Assembly: GCF_001650715.1 (NCBI RefSeq) | Contig: NZ_LWQT01000077.1 | Span: 186,001 to 250,000 of the forward strand | DNA from: Paramagnetospirillum marisnigri | GTDB taxonomy: Bacteria > Pseudomonadota > Alphaproteobacteria > Rhodospirillales > Magnetospirillaceae | Direction: 5' to 3' | Length of the DNA stretch: 64,000 nt | Shown: positions 18,060 through 26,652 of the stretch, one piece after another | Numbering within the stretch: the first letter of the stretch is position 1 | Layout: each line of letters starts with the position of its first letter | Position numbers and translations under genes: made by a program | The notes under the pieces: model-generated | Databases searched by the model: none | What the model saw: the letters and a program-made list of their open reading frames with translations, nothing else | Told to the model about the DNA's origin: nothing

Positions 18060-18488
18060 TCAATAGGTGGCGAAGACGGAACCGGGATTGGCGCCGCCGA
18101 TGACCCGCACCACATTGTCCTCCTTCGGTCCCTCCATGCCGGGAGAGCCCGAGGGCATGCCGGGCGAGGCCAAGCCGCCCACCTTGGGTTTTTCCTTCAG
18201 CAGACGGTCCACCGCCTCGGCCGGGACATGGCCTTCCACCACATAGCCACCCACCTTGGCGGTGTGGCAGGAGGCCAGGGCCGGGGGCACGCCCAGGCCC
18301 TTCTTGATACGGTCGATATCATCCACGTCCACGGATTTCACCCGATAGCCGTTCTTCTCCATATGGGCTGCCCAGCCGCCGCAGCAGCCGCAGCTGGGCG
18401 ACTTCCACATGGTGACGTCCTTGTCCCCGGCCAAAGCCGGGACGGCGGTCAGCAGGGCGAGGGCACAGGCGGCAAGAAGGGGCTTCAT
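18060..18488 (-). CDS. DUF411 metal-binding periplasmic protein
   Basis: 142 residues with a signal peptide (cleavage likely after VPALA, residue 20) and the DUF411 core: MWKSPSCGCCGGW with Cys33, Cys35 and Cys36, then SCHTAKVGGYVVEGHVPAEA. DUF411 proteins are found beside copper-resistance genes and are thought to bind copper in the periplasm. Here there is no copper ATPase or oxidase next to it, only an HMA-like small protein downstream. The C-terminal tail is Gly/Pro/Met rich (GMPSGSPGMEGP), which could add soft-metal ligands. Confidence 0.88.
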   Translation of the reverse strand: MKPLLAACALALLTAVPALAGDKDVTMWKSPSCGCCGGWAAHMEKNGYRVKSVDVDDIDRIKKGLGVPPALASCHTAKVGGYVVEGHVPAEAVDRLLKEKPKVGGLASPGMPSGSPGMEGPKEDNVVRVIGGANPGSVFATY

Positions 18489-18524
18489 GGCGAAACATCC
18501 ATACTGGGGGAAGCTTATGCGAGA

Positions 18525-18809
18525 TTACCCCTCGGCAAGCTCCTGGTACAAGGCCCGGGCTTCCGGGGCGGGGCGTCGGGCCTCCCCCAGGGCGAGGACG
18601 CGGACGCGGCGCCGCCTCGGCCCGGTGGGGAACACCAGTTCGTCACCCACCCTGACCGGCTGCGACGCCTTGGCCACCACCCTTCCGTTGACCAGGGTCT
18701 CGCCGGATTCGGCCACCGCGGCCGCCAGGGAACGGGACTTGAAGAAGCGGGCGAAGAACAGCCACTTGTCGATACGCAGTGTGGAATCAGGCGCCGCTAC
18801 AGCCGCCAC
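18525..18809 (-). CDS. S4-domain RNA-binding protein (Hsp15-like)
   Basis: About 94 residues with an S4 fold: LRIDKWLFFARFFKSRSLAA, then ETLVNGRVVAKASQPVRVGD, and a basic tail (PRRRRVRVLALGEARR). E. coli Hsp15 of this family binds stalled 50S subunits that carry peptidyl-tRNA. The start is uncertain. There is no ATG; GTG at 18809 overlaps the upstream dehydrogenase by 13 nt and has GAGGG before it, while GTG at 18845 would add 12 residues. It follows the sugar dehydrogenase so closely that it is probably on the same transcript. Confidence 0.85.
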   Translation of the reverse strand: MAAVAAPDSTLRIDKWLFFARFFKSRSLAAAVAESGETLVNGRVVAKASQPVRVGDELVFPTGPRRRRVRVLALGEARRPAPEARALYQELAEG

Positions 18810-20062
18810 AGCCGAAGGCCCTCGGGCACGTCCATGGCCCGCCACATGCCCTTGACGTCGGCCACCAGACCGCCCGGCCGCACCAGAACCGAGAAGGTCT
18901 CGTCGGTGAAGCCGAGATAGGGGGCATGGGGAACCGCCCCGATCAGGCAGTCATAGCCGCCCGCGCCGTCCAGGGACGGCATCAGGGTCTCGTCGTATTC
19001 ATGGGCGGCCTCGGCCGGGTCGGCCAGGGGATCGTGAACCTCCACCGCATGGCCGAGATCGCGCAGCGTGCGGATCACGTCCACCACCTTGGAATTGCGC
19101 AGGTCGGGCACGTTTTCCTTGAAGGTCAGGCCCAGCACCAGGATGCGCGAGGCGGGGGGCAACTGGGCGGAAATCTGCCCGGCGATCCAGGGACCCATGC
19201 CGTCATTGATGCGCCGCCCCGCCAGGATGATTTCCGGATTGAGACCGTGATCCTGGGCGCAGCGGGCCAGATAGAACGGATCGACGCCGATGCAGTGGCC
19301 GCCCACCAGACCGGGCATGAATTTCAGGAAATTCCACTTGGTGGCCGAGGCGTCCAGCACGTCATAGATGGAAATGCCCAGCTTCTGGAATATCTGGGTG
19401 ATTTCATTGATGAAGGCGATATTGATGTCGCGCTGGGAGTTCTCGATCACCTTGGCGGCCTCGGCCACCTTGATGGAAGCGGCCTTGAACACGCCGCCGG
19501 TAGTGACGGCACCATAGACCTTGGCCAGCAAAGCAGTGACCTCGGGGGTCTGGCCCGCGATCACCTTGGTGATGCGGTCCACCGTATGCTCGCGGTCGCC
19601 GGGATTGATGCGCTCGGGCGAATAGCCCAGGAAGAAGTCGACGCCGCATTCAAGGCCCGAGATGCGCTCCAGCTCGGGGCCACAGATATCCTCGGTGACG
19701 CCGGGATAGACGGTGGATTCGAACACCACCACCGCGCCCTTGGCCAGGACGCGCCCCACCGTGCCGCTGGCGGCCAGCACCGGGCGCAGGTCGGGCTCGT
19801 TCTTCTCGTCCACCGGGGTGGGCACCGTGACGATATAGACGTCGGCGCCCTTGATGGCGGCGGCATCGGCGGTCAGCTTCAAGGTGCTGGCGCGCAATTT
19901 GGCCGGCTCCACCTCGTCGGTGCGGTCGAAGCCCTTGTGCAGCTCCTTGATGCGATCGGTGGAAATGTCGAAGCCGGTGGTGGGGAAATGCCGCGCCAGC
20001 GCCACGGCGAGCGGCAGGCCCACATAGCCCAATCCGATGACGACGATCCTGGTGGAATTCAT
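18797..20062 (-). CDS. UDP-glucose/UDP-HexNAc 6-dehydrogenase (TviB/WbpO type)
   Basis: NAD-dependent dehydrogenase that oxidises a UDP-sugar at C6 to the uronic acid for polysaccharide synthesis. The 421 residues show the Rossmann motif GLGYVGLPLA (10-19), the middle-domain stretch GYSPERINPGD, and GGHCIGVDP with the catalytic Cys257. The C-terminal domain has LGLTFKENVPDLRNSK. The spacing and wording of these motifs fit the VipA/TviB/WbpO UDP-GlcNAc/GalNAc branch better than plain UDP-glucose dehydrogenase. It closes the glycosyltransferase run at 18.8-27.9 kb. Confidence 0.93.
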   Translation of the reverse strand: MNSTRIVVIGLGYVGLPLAVALARHFPTTGFDISTDRIKELHKGFDRTDEVEPAKLRASTLKLTADAAAIKGADVYIVTVPTPVDEKNEPDLRPVLAASGTVGRVLAKGAVVVFESTVYPGVTEDICGPELERISGLECGVDFFLGYSPERINPGDREHTVDRITKVIAGQTPEVTALLAKVYGAVTTGGVFKAASIKVAEAAKVIENSQRDINIAFINEITQIFQKLGISIYDVLDASATKWNFLKFMPGLVGGHCIGVDPFYLARCAQDHGLNPEIILAGRRINDGMGPWIAGQISAQLPPASRILVLGLTFKENVPDLRNSKVVDVIRTLRDLGHAVEVHDPLADPAEAAHEYDETLMPSLDGAGGYDCLIGAVPHAPYLGFTDETFSVLVRPGGLVADVKGMWRAMDVPEGLRLWRL

Positions 20063-20078
20063 GGCGCGACCCGATTCT

Positions 20079-21056
20079 TCAAAAAAGTCCCGGAGATGTA
20101 GCGCAGCCTTGGCGCCGAATCCACAGGCTTTCGGCGGCGGCGATCACCCGCTCGGGAAGAAGGTCGCGCATCATGCAGTCCTGGCTGCGGTAATCGTAGT
20201 CGGGCGCGTGGCAGATATCCTCGAACGAGCGCGGGCCGCGCACGCTGGCGCAATGGCGGCCGAAGGGGCCGTAGAACACCTCCGACGACGGGCCGAACAG
20301 GCCCAAAGTGGGAATGCCCGAGGCGGCGGCCATGTGCATCAGCCCGGAATCATTGCCGAGATAGAAGGAACATCGTTCCAGGCAGGCAAAGGCGGTGGGC
20401 AGGTCCACCCCGCCCGCTAGGTCGATCAGCCGTTCGGGCGGTACCGAGTCCAGCACCGCTTGCGCCTTGGCGCGCTCGTCGGCGGAGGCGAAGACCGCCA
20501 GCATTGCGCCGGGCAGTATGGCCCCTGGCGCGGTAAGGGCCTGGATCACCTGGGCGAAGCTCTCGCCCGGCCATTGCTTGGCGCCCCAATTGGCGGTGGG
20601 GCCGATGGCGAGGACCGGGCCGCCCGGGGGGATCAACTCGGCGGCTCGCGCCCGCTGCTCCGCCGTCGCCCATAGGCGCGGCGCCAGGGGCCGGTCCAGC
20701 CCCAGCACCGAGGACAGATGTTCCAGCCGGTGCTTGGGTTCCCACGAGGATTTCAGCACCCGGCGGCTCAAGGCGGGCACCAGCCAGCCGATGGCCGAGC
20801 CGCGCAAATCCACCACCAGCCGCCACGGCCGCGTCACCGTGCGCGTCCACAGGTCGAGCCAGTGCCCGGCCCGCTTGCGCTTGACCATGGGGATGACCTC
20901 GTCCACGAAGGGCGCGGCTTTGAACAGCGGCGCCGCCGGGGCGCCGCAGGCGACGGTGAAGCGGTCCTGGGGGTAGCGTTCCGCCAGATGGGCCAGCAGG
21001 CCGGAAGACAGCACGGCGTCGCCGATGCGGCTGGCGGTGACGAACAGAATCCGCAT
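20079..21056 (-). CDS. GT9-family glycosyltransferase (ADP-heptose:LPS heptosyltransferase-like)
   Basis: GT-B enzyme of 325 residues in the heptosyltransferase family. The N-terminus has MRILFVTASRIGDAVLSSG and the C-terminal half has GPTANWGAKQWP and the donor-site run YLGNDSGLMHMAAASGIPTLGLFGP, all typical of RfaC/RfaF-like proteins. It probably adds a heptose or a related sugar to the LPS core. Its ATG overlaps the stop of the upstream GT4 gene by 1 nt (TGATG), so translation is coupled. Confidence 0.9.
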   Translation of the reverse strand: MRILFVTASRIGDAVLSSGLLAHLAERYPQDRFTVACGAPAAPLFKAAPFVDEVIPMVKRKRAGHWLDLWTRTVTRPWRLVVDLRGSAIGWLVPALSRRVLKSSWEPKHRLEHLSSVLGLDRPLAPRLWATAEQRARAAELIPPGGPVLAIGPTANWGAKQWPGESFAQVIQALTAPGAILPGAMLAVFASADERAKAQAVLDSVPPERLIDLAGGVDLPTAFACLERCSFYLGNDSGLMHMAAASGIPTLGLFGPSSEVFYGPFGRHCASVRGPRSFEDICHAPDYDYRSQDCMMRDLLPERVIAAAESLWIRRQGCATSPGLF

Positions 21057-22096
21057 CAGGCCAGACCGCCGATGCGCTCGAACTCCGCCGCCGCGTGATC
21101 CCAGCGCCAGGAGCGCTGCTTGTCCAGGCAGGCACGATGGAAGCGGCGCCAGACTTGATCATCGGTCAGCAGCGGCAGCGCCGCCTCGACGAAGGCGTCG
21201 TCGCCCTTGACGCACCAGCCGGTCTCGCCCTGGACCACCCGCTCGTTCATGCAGGCGATATCGCCCAGCACGGCGGGCACGCCCATGGCCTGGGCCTCGG
21301 CCACGGCGGAACAGAAGGTCTCGCCGATATCGCCGCGATAGAGCAGGGTGCGGGCCTGGGCCAGTTCCTCCACCAGTTGGGTCTTGGGGACGGGGCCGCG
21401 CAGGATGACCCCCGCATCGCCCAGGGTGGCGGCACGCTCCAGCACCGGCCCCATGCGTCCGGCCTTGGCTGCCCCGGCCGCGCCATAGGTGGCGATTCCG
21501 GCGAAGATATGCAGCTCGGCCGTTGGCACCGCCGGGCGGATGCGGGCCTCCCACAGGTCCAGCAGCCAGTCCAGCGAGCGCATGGGGTTCGAGGTGAACA
21601 CCACCCGGGGGGGCGGCGGCTCGGCCCGCTCGACGGCATGGCAGAAGATGTCGGTCAGGCCGTAGGGCACGGTTTCCCGCCCACCGGCGAAGCCCCAGCC
21701 GGGATAGGTGGAGGCGTGGCTGGCCCCCGAGAACACGATCACCGGACGGCGCAACGCCAGCTTCCATTGATAGCGCCACTTCATCAGGTATCCGGCCGGA
21801 TTGTGAATCCAGAAGATGGTCTTTTTCGCGGCGGGACACAGCCGGATCAGCTTGTCGCCGCGATTGGGGATGTAGAGGTCGGCGGTGTCGGGCACGCCTT
21901 GGGCGATGGGCCGCCAGGTGACGCCGCGATGGGTCTTCTCCGCCTCGCATTTGTTACAGACCAGCACATCGTGACCGCGCGCCGCCAGGGCATTGGCCAT
22001 CTCGATGAACGAGGTCTCGGCACCGCCCAGCGGGCGCTCCTCCAGGGTGGCGCCGTCGAAGCTGATGCCGTCGTCGGTCATGACGATGCGGGCCAT
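21056..22096 (-). CDS. GT4-like glycosyltransferase
   Basis: 346 residues. The opening MARIVMTDDGISFDGATLEE and PLGGAETSFIEMANALAARGH are typical of one class of alphaproteobacterial GT4 proteins. The C-terminal donor domain has YRGDIGETFCSAVAEAQAMGVP, in which the acidic EX7E-type signature can be read (ETFCSAVAE). It starts 3 nt after the stop of the RelE-like toxin gene, with AAGGA of its ribosome binding site inside the toxin gene, and overlaps the GT9 gene by 1 nt. Acceptor and donor are unknown. Confidence 0.85.
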   Translation of the reverse strand: MARIVMTDDGISFDGATLEERPLGGAETSFIEMANALAARGHDVLVCNKCEAEKTHRGVTWRPIAQGVPDTADLYIPNRGDKLIRLCPAAKKTIFWIHNPAGYLMKWRYQWKLALRRPVIVFSGASHASTYPGWGFAGGRETVPYGLTDIFCHAVERAEPPPPRVVFTSNPMRSLDWLLDLWEARIRPAVPTAELHIFAGIATYGAAGAAKAGRMGPVLERAATLGDAGVILRGPVPKTQLVEELAQARTLLYRGDIGETFCSAVAEAQAMGVPAVLGDIACMNERVVQGETGWCVKGDDAFVEAALPLLTDDQVWRRFHRACLDKQRSWRWDHAAAEFERIGGLA

Positions 22097-22099
22097 GCC

Positions 22100-22390
22100 T
22101 TATTCCTTGCTCTTGTCGGTCTGGCGACCGTGGCGGATATGGATGGTTTCGGTTTCTCCCCGGCGCAGGCGCACGGTCAGAACATAGGGGCCGACCACCA
22201 TCCGCCGCGTCCCCGGAGAACGGCCCGGCGGCCCAATCTTGGGATAGTCGGCCAGGGTCTGGCGGGCGGCGCGGATCATGCGGGAAATCTTGGCGGCGGC
22301 ATCGGGATTGCGCTCGGAAATATAGGCGATCTCGGCCAGATACCACGCCTGAGCGGCAGGCGACATCCTGGCCAAACGGGTAGGAGTCAT
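22100..22390 (-). CDS. RelE/ParE-family toxin
   Basis: 96-residue basic protein with the RelE/ParE superfamily pattern: an N-terminal helical hairpin (AQAWYLAEIAYISERNPDAA), then IGPPGRSPGTRRMVVGPYVL and a C-terminal strand ending IHIRHGRQ. Such toxins block mRNA translation (RelE) or DNA gyrase (ParE); which applies here cannot be told. The ATG overlaps the antitoxin stop by 4 nt, the standard antitoxin-first order. The pair lies inside a glycosyltransferase operon, an unusual site. Confidence 0.85.
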   Translation of the reverse strand: MTPTRLARMSPAAQAWYLAEIAYISERNPDAAAKISRMIRAARQTLADYPKIGPPGRSPGTRRMVVGPYVLTVRLRRGETETIHIRHGRQTDKSKE

Positions 22391-22671
22391 CCGGCCTTCC
22401 TGGCCAGCCGGGCCTCGGCGGCGGCGATGATGGCGTCGGCCTCATCCATCACCGTGTCGAAATCGACCCCTTCACCCCGGTCCAGGGCGGCGATGCCCTC
22501 TGCCTCGGCCAGGGTGTCCGACCCCTCCTCGCTTTCCAGATACTGCTTCAGGGCGCGCAGCATCATCCAGCTGCGGTCACGCTCCATAGCCTTGGCCATG
22601 GTGTCGTAGGCCTCCACCAGATCGGCGGGAACGCGCAGCGACACTTGAATCTTGGCGGCGGGCTCGTCCAT
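22387..22671 (-). CDS. Ribbon-helix-helix antitoxin (CopG/RHH family)
   Basis: 94-residue acidic protein. The N-terminal 50 residues read as a ribbon-helix-helix DNA-binding domain: a strand (KIQVSLRVPADLV) and two helices (EAYDTMAKAMERDRSWMMLR and onwards). The acidic C-terminal half (about 50-90) would neutralise the toxin encoded next. Antitoxins of this type repress their own promoter. A promoter would be expected in the 56-nt gap before it (22672-22727), but no clear operator was picked out there by eye. Confidence 0.82.
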   Translation of the reverse strand: MDEPAAKIQVSLRVPADLVEAYDTMAKAMERDRSWMMLRALKQYLESEEGSDTLAEAEGIAALDRGEGVDFDTVMDEADAIIAAAEARLARKAG

Positions 22672-22727
22672 GGCGGTATCTCCTGGGATGCGGCGTCATA
22701 CATGGTATCACGACGCAAACCAGCGTC

Positions 22728-23489
22728 CTACTCCTTCTCGTGCTTGGCTTTCAGGTGCGACAGCATCGGGTAGAGCGCGGCGCAGGTGGCGATGATGAAG
22801 CCGTAGCCGCCTTCCTTCCAGCCGCCGCGCCGGACATAGCACTTGAAGAAGCGCGACGCCATGCGCCGCACATTGGACGCGGTGCCGCCCCAGGTCTCGC
22901 CCCGTTCGCGCAGATCTTTCGCCCGGGCGGTGGAGTAGGAATCCAGCCTGCGGATCATGTCCGAGATGTTCTTGTCCACGTAGTGCAGCAGGCGATTCTC
23001 CAGCATCGGCCCCTTGGTGCCGCGCCAGACCAGCGAGGGATGCACCCGGTCGTTGCCCCAGGTCTTGGCCTCCTTGCGGAACAGGCCGGGATAGGCGGCC
23101 TTGCCATAGCTGGCGCCCCAACCGTGGCGCACCAGCTTTTCACCGATGAAATTGTCCACCGGGATTTCGTGCCAGGCGAAAGTGGAACCGGCGATGACGC
23201 GGCGGATTTCCTCGGCCAGGGCGGGCGGCACATGCTCGTCGGCGTCCACCTCCAGCACCCAGTCGGTGCGACACGCCGCGATGCCGGTATTGCGCCGCTC
23301 GCCTTCCCGGTCCCAACTTCCCTCGACGATGCGGGCGCCGAATTCCAGCGCGATCTCCTTGGAGCGGTCGGTGCATTTGTCCAGCACCACCACCAACTCG
23401 TCGACGAAGCCCAGCTTCTCCAGGCAAGACGGCAGCCGCTTCTCCTCGTTATAGACCACCACCAGGGCGCTCAGTGTAACCCCGCTCAT
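22728..23489 (-). CDS. GT2-family glycosyltransferase (WaaE/KdtX-like)
   Basis: GT-A fold, 253 residues. It opens with TLSALVVVYNEEKRLPSCLE, carries the acid pair VVVLDKCTDRS and the metal-binding DXD-like LEVDADEHV, and shows conserved tryptophan-rich segments further on. The length and the C-terminal half (RLDSYSTARAKDLRERG) resemble LPS-core glucosyltransferases of the WaaE/KdtX group. The start overlaps the upstream GT4 stop by 4 nt. Sugar and acceptor are inferred from family only. Confidence 0.87.
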   Translation of the reverse strand: MSGVTLSALVVVYNEEKRLPSCLEKLGFVDELVVVLDKCTDRSKEIALEFGARIVEGSWDREGERRNTGIAACRTDWVLEVDADEHVPPALAEEIRRVIAGSTFAWHEIPVDNFIGEKLVRHGWGASYGKAAYPGLFRKEAKTWGNDRVHPSLVWRGTKGPMLENRLLHYVDKNISDMIRRLDSYSTARAKDLRERGETWGGTASNVRRMASRFFKCYVRRGGWKEGGYGFIIATCAALYPMLSHLKAKHEKE

Positions 23490-24637
23490 GGTCCGATCCC
23501 CTTGAACCGGGGCAGTTTGCGGGTGCGGGCATGGGCCATGGCGGTGCGATAGGTCTCCAGGGTCTGGGCCATGCGGTGGTCGAAACGCATGGTCTCTTCC
23601 GCCATCTTGCGGGCATTGGCCGCCATGCGGGCGGTGCCCTCGCCATCGGTCATCACCTGGGCCATGGCATCGGCCAAGGCCTGGGGGTCGGCGGGCGGGA
23701 CCAGACGGCCGGTCTTCCCATCGAAGACGATCTCCGGCACGCCGCCCACCGCCGAGGCCACCACCGGCTTGCCCACGGCGAAGGCCTGCACCGCGACGCG
23801 GGGCTGGGCCTCGGTCAGCGACGGGATCACCACCGCGTCGGCCATCTGCATCAGCTCCGAGACGTCGTCGCGATAGCCGGTGAACACCACCCGCCCCGAC
23901 AAGCCCAGGGACTCGGCCTGGCGATACAGGCCGGATTCATAGTCGGCGCATTCCTCGGTGGCCGAGCCCACCACCACCAGCGAGGGCTCCAGCCCTCGCT
24001 GCCGCAGCAGCGCCAGGGCGTTCAGCAGATGGTCCTGGCCCTTGTCGGGCCGGATCATGCCGACACAGACCCAGGCATAGGCCGACTCGGGCAGCGTCAG
24101 TTCGGCCCGCAGCCGGGCACGGGTGGCGATGGGGTCGGGCAGGTCGAAGAAGCGCTCGTCGGCCCAGCCGCCGATGGAGACCGAGCGTTTGGGATCGGCC
24201 AGTCCGATCTCCATCAGGTGGCTCCGGGTGCATTCGGCCACGGTGATGATGTGGTCCGCCCCCAGCCGCCACTGGGCGCGGCGGATCAGCGAGGGCTTGA
24301 GCGGCTGGTTGACATGGCGCGAGCGCACCACGGCGCAGAGGTCGAGACAGGCGCTGGCGGCCTTGGCGTCGCGGGTGACATGGGTGTCGATCACCTCGGG
24401 CCGCAGCTGGCGCACCAGCTTGCGGAAGGCGCGCACCGTGGCGGGCTTCCAGGGGCGGTCGAAGTCGAAATCCACCACTGGCAACCCGGCGGCCTCGGCC
24501 TTCTTGTAGGACTGGCCATCGGCGGGCGAGGCCAGCCAGACCTCGTGGCCATGGGATGTCAGCCAGCGCACCTGCTCGATGGTGCGATGTTCCATGCCGC
24601 CCCAGTTGCGACCGGGTATGGTGTGCAGGATGCGCAA
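23486..24637 (-). CDS. GT4-family glycosyltransferase
   Basis: 383 residues with the GT4 layout: N-terminus MRILHTIPGRNWGGMEHR, a central GMIRPDKGQDHLLNALALL, and the donor-binding EX7E region PSLTEAQPRVAVQAFAVGKP. It initiates at TTG (24637), supported by AAGGAG exactly 8 nt upstream and by the lack of a usable ATG. This is a firm case of a non-ATG start. It is 13 nt downstream of the deacetylase gene and overlaps the GT2 gene by 4 nt. It likely extends LPS core or a capsule repeat. Confidence 0.9.
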   Translation of the reverse strand: MRILHTIPGRNWGGMEHRTIEQVRWLTSHGHEVWLASPADGQSYKKAEAAGLPVVDFDFDRPWKPATVRAFRKLVRQLRPEVIDTHVTRDAKAASACLDLCAVVRSRHVNQPLKPSLIRRAQWRLGADHIITVAECTRSHLMEIGLADPKRSVSIGGWADERFFDLPDPIATRARLRAELTLPESAYAWVCVGMIRPDKGQDHLLNALALLRQRGLEPSLVVVGSATEECADYESGLYRQAESLGLSGRVVFTGYRDDVSELMQMADAVVIPSLTEAQPRVAVQAFAVGKPVVASAVGGVPEIVFDGKTGRLVPPADPQALADAMAQVMTDGEGTARMAANARKMAEETMRFDHRMAQTLETYRTAMAHARTRKLPRFKGIGP

Positions 24638-24650
24638 GCGGTCGACTCCT

Positions 24651-25382
24651 TCAGACCAGGGCGAAGCGCCGCCACCAGGCTTGCGGCGGTGGCGGCGGCA
24701 GGACGACGGATTTGAGCCCCCGGGCGGTCAGGCCTTCCAGCAGCAGCCGCATCAGGGTGACGGTGACGGCGGGCTTGAATGGACCGCCGGGACGCTCGTT
24801 GATGGGCTGGTCATGCATCAGCAGGATGCCGCCGGGCAGGCGGGGATCGTTCAGCATGCGCTCCACCTCGCGGCGGCACTGGGGCTCCACATCCTCGGGC
24901 CGCTCAATGCGGGTGGGGATCAGGTGGTCCTCGGTGCTGGGTCCCCAATGGACCACGGCGCAGCCGGGCCGCCAGCGCGCCAGCGTCCGATGAACCGAGG
25001 CGTTGCGCCAGCCGCCGTTATAGGGCAGCCGCACCAGATAGGGGCTGGGCGTCGGGCGGTGGCGGGCCAGCAGCGCCTCGCAGCGCTCCATATCCTCCAT
25101 CAACCGCGCCGGACTTTCTCGGTCGAGCCGGACATGGTCCCAGCCATGGGCGTAGACGGCATGGCCGCGCCGCACCGTCTCGGCCACCAGCGCATCGGCA
25201 TGGACGGCGCGGCAGCCGCTCATGAAGAAGGTGGCCTTGGCGCCAAAACGGTCCAGCAGGTCGAGCATTTCCGGCATGGTGTCGGGCATGGGGGCGTCGT
25301 CCACCGTCAATGCCACCGATGTCGGATCGTCCAGGTGCCGCAGCACCGGCCGCCAATGGCCCAGGGACCAGGATATGCGCAA
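24651..25382 (-). CDS. Polysaccharide deacetylase (NodB-homology, CE4-like)
   Basis: 243 residues of a NodB-type deacetylase. Motif 1 is VALTVDDAPMPDT (the family norm is TFDDG; the two aspartates are kept). Motif 2 is HGWDH, giving the HxxxH metal pair. Motif 3 is RLPYNGG, and the C-terminal part has LLMHDQPINERPGG. Members deacetylate N-acetyl sugars in surface polysaccharides. The initiation codon appears to be TTG at 25382 with only a weak ribosome binding site, so the N-terminus is less certain than the rest. Confidence 0.85.
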   Translation of the reverse strand: MRISWSLGHWRPVLRHLDDPTSVALTVDDAPMPDTMPEMLDLLDRFGAKATFFMSGCRAVHADALVAETVRRGHAVYAHGWDHVRLDRESPARLMEDMERCEALLARHRPTPSPYLVRLPYNGGWRNASVHRTLARWRPGCAVVHWGPSTEDHLIPTRIERPEDVEPQCRREVERMLNDPRLPGGILLMHDQPINERPGGPFKPAVTVTLMRLLLEGLTARGLKSVVLPPPPPQAWWRRFALV

Positions 25383-25533
25383 GGTATTCAGTGCCCCTCA
25401 ATCGCCGGGCGGGCGCTCGCGCGCCTTTGGCTCCTCCGCTAAAGCTCCGGGTCGCTCAACGCTCCCGCGCTTCGGCTTCGCCTCGCTCGGCCTTTAAAAT
25501 TCGGCGGCATGGTGCCACGCCCCAGGACCGGGT
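25383..25533. repeat. Intergenic gap with imperfect GCTC/GCTT units
   Basis: A 151-nt gap within an otherwise tightly packed minus-strand operon. From about 25415 to 25488 it holds at least eight GCTC or GCTT tetramers (25415, 25430, 25444, 25454, 25461, 25469, 25475, 25485), read as GAGC/AAGC on the transcribed strand. The stretch ends in CCTTTAAAATTC. I see no gene here. It could be an RNA structure, a remnant of a deleted gene, or a repeat element. Confidence 0.4.
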
Positions 25534-26652
25534 TCAACGTCCGGCCGCTTGCCGCAGCACCTCGGCCACCCGATCGGCGGTCCGCTCCCACGAGAATTCC
25601 GCCGCCCGCGCCAGTCCCTTGGCCGAGACCTCCGCCCACAGGGCAGGGTCGTCCAGCAGGCGGCGGATCTGTTCCGCCATATGGACATGGTCGCGGGGCC
25701 GCGCCAGCAGGGCGGCGCCGCCCGTCACCTCGGGCAGGGCGGCGGCGTCCGAGCACACCACCGGAATGCCCGACGCCATGGCCTCCACCAGGGGATTGCC
25801 GAAGGTCTCCACCAGCGAGGGGAAGACAAAGACAGCGGCGCGGCGGTAGAGCGCGGCCACCTGGGCCGGGCCTTGGCCGCCCAGGAAATGAACCCGCTCG
25901 CCGATCATCCGCTTGTCGCACAGCGCGCGCAGGGTCGCGGCATAACCAGGGTCCAGCTCGCGCCCGGCGATGTCCAGCTCCAGATGGGGATAGTCCGGCG
26001 CCAGCAGCGCCATGGCCCGCAGCAGGGTCTCGAAATTCTTCTGCACATAGATGTCGGACACCGCCAGCAGGCGCTGGGGAATGCGAGCCTCGCCCTCGGC
26101 CGGAGGATGGAAGGCGGCGCCGACCCCGTGATGCACCACCGACAGGCGGGGATCGTCGGCCAGCCCGAACACCCTGAGGAAGGTCCGCCCGGCATGCTCG
26201 GACACCACCATGGCGCGGCGGCAGGTCTTGAAGCAGGCCCAGGTGAGCGCCTTGACCGCCGCCCAATAGACCCGCTTGGCGAGGCGCGCCTCCAGATCGG
26301 TGACCTCGAAGGCATTGCGCAACAGGATCACCGTGGGCGGGCCGAGGATGGGGCCGTAATTGGCGGGCGAGAACACCACTTGCGCCCCGATCCGCCGCGC
26401 CAGCAACGGCACCGTCACCTGTTCCTGCACCAGCACGGTGGCCAGCTTACCCCAGGTCGGCAGGACGTGAAGCACTGCCCCCGCCTCGGCGCAGACCGGG
26501 CCGAGATCGGCCTGCTGGTCGGCCTGGATCGCCACATGCACATCCCAGTCGCGGGCCAGCAAGGGCAGTACGTTGCGCAGATAGGTCAATCCGCCGCCGC
26601 TCTTGGAATGGACGGCATTGACCAGCACGCGCGGGGGCGTCACGTCGGTCAT
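25534..26652 (-). CDS. GT4-family glycosyltransferase
   Basis: 372 residues from ATG at 26652, which overlaps the stop of the upstream DUF2478 fusion gene by 4 nt (ATGA); the frame is open far upstream of this but that part only shadows the upstream gene. The N-terminus is VLVNAVHSKSGGGLTYLRNV, the acceptor-domain signature of a GT4 subgroup. The donor domain has AVSDIYVQKNFETLLRAMAL and FPSLVETFGNPLVEAMASGI with the EX7E pair. It is the first transferase of the polysaccharide run. Confidence 0.9.
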   Translation of the reverse strand: MTDVTPPRVLVNAVHSKSGGGLTYLRNVLPLLARDWDVHVAIQADQQADLGPVCAEAGAVLHVLPTWGKLATVLVQEQVTVPLLARRIGAQVVFSPANYGPILGPPTVILLRNAFEVTDLEARLAKRVYWAAVKALTWACFKTCRRAMVVSEHAGRTFLRVFGLADDPRLSVVHHGVGAAFHPPAEGEARIPQRLLAVSDIYVQKNFETLLRAMALLAPDYPHLELDIAGRELDPGYAATLRALCDKRMIGERVHFLGGQGPAQVAALYRRAAVFVFPSLVETFGNPLVEAMASGIPVVCSDAAALPEVTGGAALLARPRDHVHMAEQIRRLLDDPALWAEVSAKGLARAAEFSWERTADRVAEVLRQAAGR

